Below, piece after piece: positions 38,166-47,480 of a stretch of 64,000 bases of DNA. Below the pieces are notes generated by a model, which saw only the letters and a list, made by a program, of their open reading frames with translations, did not search any database and was not told the DNA's origin. Position 1 is the stretch's first letter. Every line of letters begins with the position of its first letter. The translations under genes were made by a program, and so were the position numbers. The stretch is from assembly GCF_018860525.1 (NCBI RefSeq), contig NZ_JAHKPM010000051.1:62001-126000 (forward strand), written 5' to 3'. Source of the DNA: Vibrio hepatarius. Its GTDB lineage: Bacteria; Pseudomonadota; Gammaproteobacteria; Enterobacterales; Vibrionaceae.

Positions 38166-39182
38166 ATGGACCAAAACACATTTATACGCCAGTTACCTAA
38201 AGTTGAATTGCATATGCATATTGAAGGTTCTCTTGAACCTGAGATGATGTTTAAGTTAGCTAAACGTAATCAAATTCCCTTACCTTTTAAAACTCCTCAA
38301 GATGTGAAAGAGGCATATCAATTTACCAACCTCCAATCATTTTTGGATATTTATTATCAGGGTGCGAATGTCTTGATTCATGAACAAGATTTTTATGATT
38401 TGACATGGTCATACTTATGTCATTGTCAGCAAGATAATGTGATTCATACAGAGATTTTTTTTGATCCACAGACTCATACTGAGCGAGGAATTTCTTTCGA
38501 TACTGTGATTAATGGTATCTATCGCGCGCTTGAAGATGCAAAAGAAAAAATGGGTATCAGTAGTCGGATTATCATGTGTTTTTTGCGTCATCTGGATCAG
38601 CAAAGTGCCTTTTTGGCTTTAGAACAGGCAATGAAACATAAAGATAAGATTATTGCCGTGGGGCTAGATTCCTCAGAAGTCGGCCATCCGCCAGAAAAGT
38701 TTACTCAAGTATTTACTAAAGCGATCGAAGCCGGTTTTTTAGCTGTGGCTCATGCGGGAGAAGAAGGGCCAGTAGACAACATTTACAACAGTATTGAACT
38801 ACTCCAAACCTCACGTATTGATCATGGCGTTCGCTGCTCTGATGATAGCCACCTAGTGAGTTTACTAGCTGAATCTCGTATGCCTTTAACTGTATGCCCT
38901 TTATCCAATGTAAAACTTAAAGTATTTGAAGACATGAAGCTGCATAATGTGGTTGATTTATTAAAGAAAAACCTTTGTGTTACCATTAACTCTGACGATC
39001 CTGCCTATTTTGGAGGTTATATGACAGATAACTTTCTAGCAATAGCAGACAATCATCACTTGACTGAGGCAGAGTTGGTCCAGTTTACTCGAAACGCCAT
39101 AGAAGCCAGCTTTACTAGTGATAATGAAAAATATCATATGCAGCGTAAATTAGATCAATTCTACAGCCATTCAATAGGATGA
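38166..39182 (+). CDS. Adenine deaminase of the adenosine-deaminase superfamily
   Basis: Zinc amidohydrolase. Metal and catalytic motifs: VELHMHIEGSLEPE (H-x-H), VAHAGEEGP (His and Glu), RIDHGVR and NSDDPAYFGGYMTDN (Asp). The segments DPQTHTERGI and GLDSSEVGHPPEKF match the class of Pseudomonas PA0148 and yeast Aah1, which deaminate adenine, not adenosine. Automated annotation will usually say adenosine deaminase (add); the motif set argues for adenine. 338 residues. Its 3' end overlaps dgt by 12 bp tail to tail. Confidence 0.85.
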   Translation: MDQNTFIRQLPKVELHMHIEGSLEPEMMFKLAKRNQIPLPFKTPQDVKEAYQFTNLQSFLDIYYQGANVLIHEQDFYDLTWSYLCHCQQDNVIHTEIFFDPQTHTERGISFDTVINGIYRALEDAKEKMGISSRIIMCFLRHLDQQSAFLALEQAMKHKDKIIAVGLDSSEVGHPPEKFTQVFTKAIEAGFLAVAHAGEEGPVDNIYNSIELLQTSRIDHGVRCSDDSHLVSLLAESRMPLTVCPLSNVKLKVFEDMKLHNVVDLLKKNLCVTINSDDPAYFGGYMTDNFLAIADNHHLTEAELVQFTRNAIEASFTSDNEKYHMQRKLDQFYSHSIG

Positions 39183-40487
39183 AAATAGTTGTTGATGAAG
39201 CCTTTGAGCGTGTCCATCGGTCATAGAAGATATGTGGTCGGTGATCACCCTAAAGCCATCACTATCGTTTTGGGTTTGTTGCCATGCATGGCGTATCGTA
39301 ATCGGAAGTAGCCTTTGAGGGTCAGCACTGAGCGCTTCAAAAATATCCATGATAATTTGCTGGCCCTTATATTCTGCAACTTGTACTTGTGGAACTTGAA
39401 TCACAAACTCACTGACAAAATATTTGAGTATCTGCAAAGCTATGTCCATTTCTGGCTTTAGGTAAGCATTAAATGCCAATAAATCACTGGTGAAACCTGC
39501 CTCTACAGACTTAATTGAAATGCTGGTGAGCAGCGCATTAACCATGCCACCAATAGCATCTTTTCTCTGGTGATGTGTGCCTGAAAATAACATATCGGTA
39601 ATGGAGGCTATATGTTCTTCGAACCAAGGTTCACCGCACTGTGAAAGCGGATTTTGAGCGCCTTCCACCCACTGAATTTGAGAGACTTTTCCTAGAACAA
39701 TGGCATCCTCAAGATCATGGACACCATAAGCGATATCATCAGCTAGCTCCATGATAGAGCAATCTAAAGACTTAAAGCAGGTTTTTTTGTGTTGATGGGG
39801 GTCTGTTTGTCCTGATTGTGTTTGACCGAAGAGCTTTTTATCTGCTTTGGTTAATGGCGCTAATACCCACTCAAATAGAGACTGATCACAGTCATATATA
39901 CCTTTTGCGGGTCTCCAAAGTTTCGCTTTGAGCTGCCTTTGATGTGAAACACTCTCTGGCATGTCACTAGCGCTGGTTTCACTGAGTAACGCTGGATATT
40001 TAATAAGTCCAAGAAGTGAACGACGAGTTAAATTCATCCCAAAGTGTTCAGTGTAAGGTTCAAGTTTGGTTACGATTCGAAATGTTTGAGCATTCCCTTC
40101 AAATCTACCAAACTTTCTCATCATATAATTTAAAGCGATTTCACCGCCATGCCCGTATGGAGGGTGCCCGATATCATGAGCAAGGCAAAGCGAGTCGATG
40201 AGGCTATCGCTTGGAAGTAGGTCGCGAAACTCGGGTTGCTTTTTCTTTATCTGTGCGACAATTCCAGTCCCTAGCTGCGCGGCTTCTAACGAATGAGTGA
40301 GACGTGTTCTATGAAAATCGTCAAAGCTATTACCGTGCACCTGTGTTTTGGCTTGTAGGCGTCTAAAGGCTGCAGAATGGAGTATTCTTGCTCGATCACG
40401 TTGGTAAGGTGTTCGGTGATCATCACGACGGATCTTATGTTCATCATCTTGCCGTTCGTGCCATAAGCTACTGATTTGGAATGTCAT
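39171..40487 (-). CDS. dgt: Deoxyguanosinetriphosphate triphosphohydrolase-like HD protein
   Basis: dNTP triphosphohydrolase of the dGTPase type-2 subfamily. RTPYQRDRARILHSAAFRRL near the N-terminus, HTHSLEA-type RTRLTHSLEAAQLG (His ~65), the HD pair in CLAHDIGHPPYGHGG (residues 104-105) and a third ligand region in SIMELADDIAYGVHDLEDA. 438 residues. Related Vibrio and E. coli dGTPases have been reported to limit phage by depleting dGTP. Convergent with the deaminase gene. Confidence 0.9.
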   Translation of the reverse strand: MTFQISSLWHERQDDEHKIRRDDHRTPYQRDRARILHSAAFRRLQAKTQVHGNSFDDFHRTRLTHSLEAAQLGTGIVAQIKKKQPEFRDLLPSDSLIDSLCLAHDIGHPPYGHGGEIALNYMMRKFGRFEGNAQTFRIVTKLEPYTEHFGMNLTRRSLLGLIKYPALLSETSASDMPESVSHQRQLKAKLWRPAKGIYDCDQSLFEWVLAPLTKADKKLFGQTQSGQTDPHQHKKTCFKSLDCSIMELADDIAYGVHDLEDAIVLGKVSQIQWVEGAQNPLSQCGEPWFEEHIASITDMLFSGTHHQRKDAIGGMVNALLTSISIKSVEAGFTSDLLAFNAYLKPEMDIALQILKYFVSEFVIQVPQVQVAEYKGQQIIMDIFEALSADPQRLLPITIRHAWQQTQNDSDGFRVITDHISSMTDGHAQRLHQQLFSSY

Positions 40488-40583
40488 AGATATTTTCTCA
40501 AGCGTTTTATGATACCGTACACAAATATTCGAAAAACTACAAAGTTCAACTTGGCCTTAACGGATGCTTGTTAAATAACTCTC

Positions 40584-41255
40584 CTAATACCACATCAGTT
40601 GCCGAATGCCATTGACGTACTTTGAATGTCTTGATGGACGTAGCGGGCAAGTAGCCACCAAGCTCGATAAGGCATTTTCATGTACAGCATCAGTTTTTAA
40701 TTCTAATAATACATAGTCACCCAATGACTTACCCTTATAGATGTTGATTTTGTCCGAATACCTTTGGTCAAAACATTGCATATCATCATCAAAAGTGGCA
40801 CGAATATAACCATTCGCTGAAATAAAATATCGCCGCCGATAACGGGAAATCAATACAGGTACACTCTCGCATTCCCAACAAACTTGAGCCGCTAAAGGAA
40901 GCTGTTGTCGACAGGTATTTAGTAGGCTTTGCCAAGAGTTATGATCAAGCCAATTAATATTTAAGGGGTGTAAACTTTTGGATCCTTTCCCACCGCGACG
41001 GTATTTAAACTCCAGCCTGCTCTCTTTGGGGTTAGCTAGGTCGCCATACCAACGAATTCGAGTTTTTCTACGCTGGGTAATGCCACTCAAATTCTCTTCA
41101 AAACGCCTGAAGTTTGGGCTGTCAAGATACAGGCTATTGACATGCCTATCGGGGTGGTGAGTTTTAAACTGGTTTGGATGAAGCATGAGCCAGTTTTCTA
41201 CCATATTAAGGCGATTAAGTGGAATAGGTACTTTGATTTCAAATCGTTTACTCAT
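40584..41255 (-). CDS. VTC-domain (polyphosphate polymerase-like) protein
   Basis: Third gene of the DUF4956-CotH-VTC operon; its ATG overlaps the CotH stop (ATGA). Soluble 223-residue triphosphate-tunnel fold: RFEIKVPIP, YLDSPNFRRFEENLSG, KTRIRWYGD, RLEFKYRRGGKG, ISRYRRRYF and VLLELKTD supply the alternating acidic and basic tunnel residues. The VTC domain of yeast Vtc4 makes polyphosphate from ATP. Whether this bacterial homologue is active is untested. No membrane segment of its own; DUF4956 may provide it. Confidence 0.85.
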   Translation of the reverse strand: MSKRFEIKVPIPLNRLNMVENWLMLHPNQFKTHHPDRHVNSLYLDSPNFRRFEENLSGITQRRKTRIRWYGDLANPKESRLEFKYRRGGKGSKSLHPLNINWLDHNSWQSLLNTCRQQLPLAAQVCWECESVPVLISRYRRRYFISANGYIRATFDDDMQCFDQRYSDKINIYKGKSLGDYVLLELKTDAVHENALSSLVATCPLRPSRHSKYVNGIRQLMWY

Positions 41256-43873
41256 AAAGGCTTATCCGACTTCATAACTGTGTTATAGAGTTTTCCAACA
41301 TCAAGCGCCTGACTTGCTATGGAGACGCCATTGACACTAAGAACACTACCCATCTCTGAGACAATCTTTGCTTCACATCCAGAGCATTGGAATTTCAATG
41401 CTTGTAGAGTCGCTGAGCCAAATAGGGGCTTTTTGGTATAGCTCATTAAAGCATAATGACTGACATCTTCTGCAGTAATGGACTCTGCTTCTACTTTCGA
41501 TGCATCTTTAGCCACTAGACCAAAGTTAACTCGAGTGAATTTAATATCCTTTAAGCGCATTTGGCTTTCTTCACCAACAGAAACGGCCTTATCTCGAATA
41601 TCAGAAAAGCTGATACCCGTTACATCAAGGTTAGAGCCACTTACATCCAACCCATCTCCACCTGAACGCTTACCTATGTTTGCAAACTCACTATCGTAGA
41701 TTTTCCCTATGCAATAATCACAGTCAAATGCATCAGATAACGCTTCTTTAATCGATAGGTTTGAGATATCGACATCACTATTGACGATGTTGAGTGCATC
41801 TTCAGAAACGTTGTCAGTTATAAACAAGCCTTGAATGGACAATTTTCCACCGACAAGATAAGTGGCTCCTCTTGGTTGCCATAGCCCCAGGTCAGGTCTA
41901 CCAGCGTAGGATATATGCAAGTTGCGGATAGTTGATTGCGTATCAGGGCTTGCGTTAAATAAGCTGATTCCAGACCAATTTGGTATCTGACCTTGTCGGG
42001 ATAGCTTCACTGGCTTGCTTTGCGTACCTTCAACTTCTAATTGTCCAAATACCATCATGCCAGCCCCTTTACTAAATTGAATGTTGACGCCTTTCTCTAG
42101 GTATAAAGTCCAATTTTCTGGTGTCACAAGGTAGTCATTAATGACCCAGTTACCAGCAGTAATACGCCAAGAGTTCTCTTCTTGCTTAATAAAGGCATAT
42201 TTGGTGACTTTGTTGCTATTTGAAGACCTTGGAAGGAAGCTCATTGGTTCAATGTTGCGCTTAAACTGATAGTTTCCCATGGACTGCCCAGCAGTAGAAG
42301 CACGCAGTTCAACGGTTTTAATGTGCTGTGGCAGAGTGACAGAAAAGCTTTCTCCAGGTGCTATTTCTAATGGAAAAGAGTAGTTGGCTTCCTCAAGGCT
42401 TGATCGCTCATTGAAGTCAGTCCAACCTATGAGACCAAGAATACGTAGTGGCTTTCTTTCTGGGTTGTTAATAATGAGCTGGTTTTCTGGCGCAGTGGCA
42501 TAGTGACTGGTTAGATCCCAAAGCGGTAAGGATTCCATTGAGTCCATTTGCTGGTGTAGGTTTTGGCTGAGGTTGGACACATTACTACAAGAATCATCTT
42601 TATAATTGGATTGTAAGCACACCATCTGTGCTTGCAAATTATCGGGGTTAAATGGTGTAGTGAGAGGCAATCCACTATGCAATGCTTTTAAAATTGGAGT
42701 TTGTACTTTTTTGAGGTGTTGCTGCAGGCTATCGTTCGATAGTAGCTGTTTAAGTTTGTCGAGAGAATAATCATAATGCCTTCGGACTTCTTTATCTTCA
42801 AGCATCTGTTTGCTTAGTAAGAAAAAGTGACTTGGTGATTTCATCAGTAGAGAGTGCTTAGCGGGTGATACGTTGACGTCACTTTGGATTGGCTCAAGCT
42901 TTGCTGTATGGGGGTTGTAATACCAGCGCCAATTGTTCCAAGCTAGCCCGTGCCAAGCGCCCCATGTATCAATGACCGCGAGGTATTGCCCCAGTCGTTG
43001 AGTATCAAACACGTCACTAGCACTGAATTTTCCGTTGATAAAACCTTCGATTAGTGACAGCGCGATTTGTCGCTGATAACCGAGGGCTGTGCTACTGAGA
43101 ATGGTATTTCGTTGCAGAACTCTGGGCTTAAATATCCGGTGTACTTTTCCGTCAGTATCTTTTTGCTCTGCTAAATCGAGACGAACGATTAATCCTTCTG
43201 TTCGTTTGTTGATAGCGAGTAAGTCTTGTCCAAAGCCTTGCTCATGGTACATCACCCCCCATTCTTCGCCATTAACAATAACATTCACAGGAGTATAGTG
43301 TGGTGAAATAATATCAAAACCAGCCAGCTTCATTGTCTCATCAAAGAGGGAAGGGCCATGGTTAATTCGCACATGTGGGCTAATCAGCGCAAAGCGTCGA
43401 GAAGAAAAAAGAGCCTGTTTATTAGCAATTTTAAATTTAAGAGACCAGCGGTTTACGCCATTGATATGATCGAGTAAATCACCCTGTAATCGCACTTTTG
43501 CATCGAGAACTTTGTTATCGGAATAAATCCTTGCTTTGACTTCCGAACGTATAGCAGGAATAAACCCTTGGCTAAAAGCAGCTTCTCTATCTTTAATCAA
43601 AAGTGACCAATTAGGGTAAGTGATATCAACTCGAACAGTTGGAAGGTGATGGTTCGCAGTCGCTAAATTGATTGGGGCTTTCGCCATATCCGTAGCGAAT
43701 TGTATTAACTTTTCCTTGGGGTCTTCTGATAATGCTGTGTATCCACGTTGCAGTAGAAAAACTTTAATGCTGTCTAATGATGGGGTAATGAGAGCAAAGA
43801 CCAATAACAACCCTAGTGCAATAGCTAACCATTCTTTTGGTTTTAAGGCTGTACGACCGTGTGTCAATTTCAT
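41252..43873 (-). CDS. CotH-kinase-domain protein with beta-helix C-terminus, membrane-anchored
   Basis: 873 residues. One N-terminal membrane helix (~14-32) puts the remainder outside the cytoplasm. The CotH region spans ~80-430, with GVMYHEQGFGQDLLA and the block AWNNWRWYYNPHTAKLEPI ending SDVN (312-334), equivalent to the H-x-N...P-x-D-x-D active-site region of spore-coat kinase CotH. From ~620 on, repeated short strands (VDISNLSIKEALSDAFD, SNLDVTGISFSDIRDKA) suggest a right-handed beta-helix. Only 2 bp separate it from DUF4956. Kinase activity is inferred from family; the substrate is unknown. Confidence 0.8.
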   Translation of the reverse strand: MKLTHGRTALKPKEWLAIALGLLLVFALITPSLDSIKVFLLQRGYTALSEDPKEKLIQFATDMAKAPINLATANHHLPTVRVDITYPNWSLLIKDREAAFSQGFIPAIRSEVKARIYSDNKVLDAKVRLQGDLLDHINGVNRWSLKFKIANKQALFSSRRFALISPHVRINHGPSLFDETMKLAGFDIISPHYTPVNVIVNGEEWGVMYHEQGFGQDLLAINKRTEGLIVRLDLAEQKDTDGKVHRIFKPRVLQRNTILSSTALGYQRQIALSLIEGFINGKFSASDVFDTQRLGQYLAVIDTWGAWHGLAWNNWRWYYNPHTAKLEPIQSDVNVSPAKHSLLMKSPSHFFLLSKQMLEDKEVRRHYDYSLDKLKQLLSNDSLQQHLKKVQTPILKALHSGLPLTTPFNPDNLQAQMVCLQSNYKDDSCSNVSNLSQNLHQQMDSMESLPLWDLTSHYATAPENQLIINNPERKPLRILGLIGWTDFNERSSLEEANYSFPLEIAPGESFSVTLPQHIKTVELRASTAGQSMGNYQFKRNIEPMSFLPRSSNSNKVTKYAFIKQEENSWRITAGNWVINDYLVTPENWTLYLEKGVNIQFSKGAGMMVFGQLEVEGTQSKPVKLSRQGQIPNWSGISLFNASPDTQSTIRNLHISYAGRPDLGLWQPRGATYLVGGKLSIQGLFITDNVSEDALNIVNSDVDISNLSIKEALSDAFDCDYCIGKIYDSEFANIGKRSGGDGLDVSGSNLDVTGISFSDIRDKAVSVGEESQMRLKDIKFTRVNFGLVAKDASKVEAESITAEDVSHYALMSYTKKPLFGSATLQALKFQCSGCEAKIVSEMGSVLSVNGVSIASQALDVGKLYNTVMKSDKPL

Positions 43874-43875
43874 TA

Positions 43876-44598
43876 TTACACTCCGGAAATATTATGCTGC
43901 TCAAGCATAGAGACTTGTATACCAGGGAACTGTTGCCTAAGTTGAGAAAGCATGTCATCAAGGTGCTGAGATTGATAGGCAGTAATGAAGAAGGTTGCGC
44001 TGAACATATCGTCTTGTGTATCAAACCTTCTAAGATCTAGTCCGTTCCCTTTGCTAGATAATAGCTCTTTAAGTTGAGTGATCGGAACATTCTGAGCCTC
44101 TGAAGCATTGTATTGGAGCGATAGGAATAGTCCCTGTTCTTCGGAAATCTTAGACTGATGACGTTTGGCAATAGTGACAAGCAGTAAAGTGATGATACAA
44201 GCAATAACAGCTGCTAATGTTTGACCTGCGCCCAGTGCTACGGCTACCCCTATGTTCAGAAAAAGATAAACCAACTCTTCAGGTTCTTTTATCGGTGTTC
44301 TAAATCGTACAATAGAGAGTGCTCCAACAAGACCAAGAGCCAGAGCTAAAGAAGCTTTTACCACAGTGATTATTAATATCACAGTCAACATGAGTAGAGG
44401 AAATAGTCGAGAAAAGTCCTGCCTATTACAAAAAGCTGAAGCATACCGTCTAAAGTGGTAACCGATTAGTGATGCAAGGGCAAAACCTAAGATTAGGTTA
44501 ATCAGTAGTGAGCCCAACTGCACACTTGCATAAGGGAAAAACATATTTCGTACATCTTTAGGAAGAAATCCTAGCAAGAGTGGATCGATTGAATCCAT
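43876..44598 (-). CDS. DUF4956 integral membrane protein
   Basis: First gene of the three-gene operon. 240 residues with about four membrane helices (residues ~25-50, 65-90, 90-125 and 125-150) around the conserved LVGALSIVRFRTPIKEPEELVYLFLNIG segment, and a soluble C-terminal domain (~150-240) likely in the cytoplasm. GGGGGT before the ATG is a strong ribosome site. DUF4956 genes are commonly adjacent to VTC-domain genes in bacteria; a role in moving or anchoring polyphosphate is conjecture. Confidence 0.83.
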   Translation of the reverse strand: MDSIDPLLLGFLPKDVRNMFFPYASVQLGSLLINLILGFALASLIGYHFRRYASAFCNRQDFSRLFPLLMLTVILIITVVKASLALALGLVGALSIVRFRTPIKEPEELVYLFLNIGVAVALGAGQTLAAVIACIITLLLVTIAKRHQSKISEEQGLFLSLQYNASEAQNVPITQLKELLSSKGNGLDLRRFDTQDDMFSATFFITAYQSQHLDDMLSQLRQQFPGIQVSMLEQHNISGV

Positions 44599-44924
44599 AT
44601 TACCCCCAAAAAAAGGTTGTGCTCTAGTGGCATCTCATGACAGGAAATCGTTAGATACTTGAGCCCTATGAAATGACACGGAGTTGAATGTTTAACAAGC
44701 TGTGGTTTATAAGATAAATCAGAGGCTTGCGACATTGATAAACATAGACAGTGTTATAGCTGCTTGTAAAACACCAAATGAAAGTTGTCTTAAATAATCT
44801 TGTATAGGTTAAATAACAGGCTGAAAATAATGAAAATGAGAGAATTAAAAACAACAAGGTCTGTTTGATCCCAGATGGTCAGAAAACTGCCAGTAGTAAG
44901 AAAATATTAGTAAACCTACTAACA
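44599..44924. other. Leader region of the DUF4956-CotH-VTC operon
   Basis: 326 bp. On the minus strand two PhoB-half-site-like words (CTGTCAT at 44637-44643 and GTGTCAT at 44673-44679) occur 36 bp apart, not at the 11-bp spacing of a Pho box. A minus-strand frame at 44666-44857 is hydrophobic but lacks a ribosome site and is not called. Confidence 0.4.
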
Positions 44925-45611
44925 CTAATTTTGCGGTGATTTTGACTTAATATAAGCTTTTGCAGAAGCCTCTAGTCTTGGCAGTAAGTGGGAGTTTGAG
45001 ACGTGTATATAATGGTATAAGTTACCTCGCGCAATCATAGGGCTGACCACCTTTATTTGGGGGAATTGCTCCTTTATGAATAAATATGAGACCTCAGGAG
45101 CTAACCAGAGTTTGACTCTTCCTTCTCTGAGCATCAGTGCTGCTTGTTTGGCTTTATGAACTAAGTAGAGATGCTTATAGTCTTCTAATACCTTGGTATA
45201 TCGGGTGCCATGGAATGAAACAATGGTCTCATCTTTGGCTTCATCTAGGCTGTTGTAGAATTTATCTTCAATAGAAAAAAGATAAACATCAAAACTTGCG
45301 AGAGGAACATTGACTTTTATAAGCTCTTTTCTCTCTTCTAGTCTAGATACTCGCATATCAAGCGCATCGTTACGGCCTTCTATAACAGATTGAATCGCTC
45401 TTTCGTTTGGTAAGTATGTGAATTTGGCTATAAGTCCAGCTCCAGCATAAATGGCTTGGAGGTCGCGCTCCACATGTATGCCATATTTTGCAGTTTGTTC
45501 TTGTTCTTTATAGATATTTCCTATTGCTACTTTAACAAGTTCTTCTTCAGAAAATGCCGATAATGGACTTATAGAGACGAGCAAAAAAATAAATTTCAGG
45601 CATTGATTCAT
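44925..45611 (-). CDS. Periplasmic substrate-binding-like protein, SBP family 3 type
   Basis: 228 residues with a signal peptide (cleavage near LSAFS-EEEL). The body resembles bacterial extracellular solute-binding proteins of the amino-acid type: IYAGAGLIAKFTYLPNERAIQSV (lobe 1 ligand region), RNDALDMRVSRLEER, and VSFHGTRYTKVLEDY, LREGRVKLWLAPEV (lobe 2). No permease or ATPase gene is near, so it may serve a sensor rather than a transporter. Divergent from the porin operon across 324 bp. Confidence 0.7.
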   Translation of the reverse strand: MNQCLKFIFLLVSISPLSAFSEEELVKVAIGNIYKEQEQTAKYGIHVERDLQAIYAGAGLIAKFTYLPNERAIQSVIEGRNDALDMRVSRLEERKELIKVNVPLASFDVYLFSIEDKFYNSLDEAKDETIVSFHGTRYTKVLEDYKHLYLVHKAKQAALMLREGRVKLWLAPEVSYLFIKEQFPQIKVVSPMIARGNLYHYIHVSNSHLLPRLEASAKAYIKSKSPQN

Positions 45612-45935
45612 AATACCCTCGCTTTCAATACTTCCCTACTAACTATAGAACGAATAATTAGACTTGTGACCCTACCACTCACCTTATAAATGATAGTGCC
45701 AATAATCGATTTGTTCACAGAAAGGGCAGTACGAACATTTGAAACCCAGCAGAAATAAAGCTGGAGTATGTCGTGCCAATGTAGTCAAAAAGGTTATGTC
45801 TAAAACATCAATAATAAATTTAAGCATTTAAAATAGCATACGGCGTTTTTCTCTACTATGTTGGAAATGATTGATGTGTTTACTCAATGTTAGTCATTAA
45901 GTTATTCCACATATCGATAAACAAAGGAAGGAAAA
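45612..45935. other. Divergent promoter region, SBP-like gene and porin operon
   Basis: 324 bp, AT-rich. One short inverted repeat (CCAGC...GCTGG, 45746-45764) is visible. AAGGAAGG before 45936 is the porin ribosome site. No clear Pho box or CRP site was found. Confidence 0.45.
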
Positions 45936-47060
45936 ATGAGAAAGCTAGGAAATATGAACAAATTAACCTTAGCGCTAAGCAGTGTGTGCATTCTTTACCC
46001 AGCTACCGTATTCGCTGAAATTGATTGGAGAGGGTATGCCACCATAGCAGCAGGTAAAACTTTTGATGGTGGTACATCGTATGATACGTTAACTGACGAG
46101 TTAGAAATGGACAACTTGTCTGTGGTAGGTTTGCAAGGTTCTTCAGATTTATCAGACGGTTTAAGTGCTACTGTTCAGCTTGTCGCAAGGGGGAAAAATG
46201 ACTTTGACCCTGAATTTGAATGGGCTTATGTCAAATACCAAATTAACGACAATGCGGATGTTAAAATTGGACGACTTAGAGCGCCATTTTACTTTTATTC
46301 TGAGTACTTAGACGTTAGCTATGCGTACAGTTGGATTGCACCACCGATAGAAGTGTACGCCGCTAATGTGACTAATTATGATGGTATTAATTTCTATTAC
46401 ACCAATAGTTTTAGCTCATTTGACTATGCGATTTATTTGGGTTCAGGGAAGCGAGAAGTAACATTGAGTGTGGGTGAGCTATCTGGGACCTATGACATTA
46501 TTTCTAACTTTGATCTCAATTACGGAGATCTTAAAACTAAGTTAATTTATTCACAGTTTGAGTTAACAGTGACTAATTCAGATTCATCTTCCTCGATAAG
46601 TCAACTAGATCAGAACTTTCCCGATTTACCTAATGCTTTTTTGCCAACTGACATGGGCGGCTACATTGCTGGACTTGCAGGGTATTATGATCCCGGCACC
46701 TACTATTTTGGGGTTGAATATGCAGAAGTCAGGTTTGATGATGATGTAATATCGCTTGCTGAAGACGATCGTTTCTTGGCAACGCTTGGATACAGATATG
46801 AAGAATATACCCTTCATTATTCCTACTCGAGTTCAGATAAAACCAATGACTTAGATAAGGTGTCCACATCTGATGCTCGTTACGCTTCTGCAAAGTCATT
46901 TACTGATAATGTTTTGACAGATGATAAAACACATATTATCGGGCTTCGCTATGACTTCCACTCTAATGCCGCTTTGAAGTTTGAGTACGGTTTTACGGAT
47001 GATGACTATGCCGACGAAGACACTCAATTTTTCAGAACTGGCGTCAGTATAATATTTTAA
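45936..47060 (+). CDS. Porin-like outer-membrane protein
   Basis: 374 residues; signal peptide (cleavage after TVFA). Mature protein begins EIDWRGYATIAAGKTFDGG and consists of alternating barrel strands with Tyr-rich girdles (FEWAYVKYQIN, VKIGRLRAPFYFYSEYLDVSYAYSW), ending GVSIIF. The VKIGRLRAPFYFYSEYLDV block resembles the phosphate/anion-porin-like OprO/OprP group and related Vibrio porins. First gene of a four-gene plus-strand operon with 9 bp to the next. ATG 45936 is preferred over ATG 45954 because AAGGAAGG lies directly upstream. Confidence 0.77.
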   Translation: MRKLGNMNKLTLALSSVCILYPATVFAEIDWRGYATIAAGKTFDGGTSYDTLTDELEMDNLSVVGLQGSSDLSDGLSATVQLVARGKNDFDPEFEWAYVKYQINDNADVKIGRLRAPFYFYSEYLDVSYAYSWIAPPIEVYAANVTNYDGINFYYTNSFSSFDYAIYLGSGKREVTLSVGELSGTYDIISNFDLNYGDLKTKLIYSQFELTVTNSDSSSSISQLDQNFPDLPNAFLPTDMGGYIAGLAGYYDPGTYYFGVEYAEVRFDDDVISLAEDDRFLATLGYRYEEYTLHYSYSSSDKTNDLDKVSTSDARYASAKSFTDNVLTDDKTHIIGLRYDFHSNAALKFEYGFTDDDYADEDTQFFRTGVSIIF

Positions 47061-47069
47061 GGAGGTCAC

Positions 47070-47480
47070 ATGAAAACAGTACTTACTTTATTAGTGTCGT
47101 TGCTTTTTTCAGCTCAGGCATTATCAGCAGTCGCCGTGATTGTTAACAAATCGAGTACCGCAACGTTAGATAAAGAACAAATTTCGCGTATTTATTTAAA
47201 CTTGGATAAGAAGCTACCTGATGGTAAGCCGGTTATTCCTATTGCTCATTCGTCGTCTAGTGCATTAGCCGGTGAGTTCAACCAAAACGTTGTCGGAAAA
47301 TCAAGCTCACAATATAAAGCATATTGGTCTAAGCTTATATTCACGGGGAAAGGAACACCTCCAAAAGAAGTTGATAGTGATAGTGAGGTACTCCAATTAA
47401 TAGCAAATAACCCCGACTTAATTGGCTACATCGATAAAGGCAGCGTGAACGATTCCGTTAAAGTTATTGGTGAGTTTTAA
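47070..47480 (+). CDS. Small PstS-like periplasmic protein
   Basis: 136 residues; signal peptide (cleavage near ALSA-VAVI). VAVIVNKSSTATLDKEQISRIYLN and the PVIPIAHSSSSALAGEFNQNVVGKSSSQYKAYWSKLIFTG region are typical of short proteins annotated as phosphate ABC-transporter substrate-binding; they are about half the length of true PstS. No pst transporter genes are linked. It precedes a chemoreceptor and follows a porin, so it might deliver a ligand to the receptor. A GGAGG lies just before the ATG. Confidence 0.78.
   Translation: MKTVLTLLVSLLFSAQALSAVAVIVNKSSTATLDKEQISRIYLNLDKKLPDGKPVIPIAHSSSSALAGEFNQNVVGKSSSQYKAYWSKLIFTGKGTPPKEVDSDSEVLQLIANNPDLIGYIDKGSVNDSVKVIGEF

Noticed and set aside
44637..44679. 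Pho box upstream of DUF4956
   Set aside because: Two CTGTCAT-like words exist but are 36 bp apart instead of 11; not a recognised PhoB arrangement.
44666..44857. Minus-strand 63-codon hydrophobic frame upstream of DUF4956
   Set aside because: No Shine-Dalgarno, AT-rich composition explains hydrophobicity, and it lies in the operon leader.
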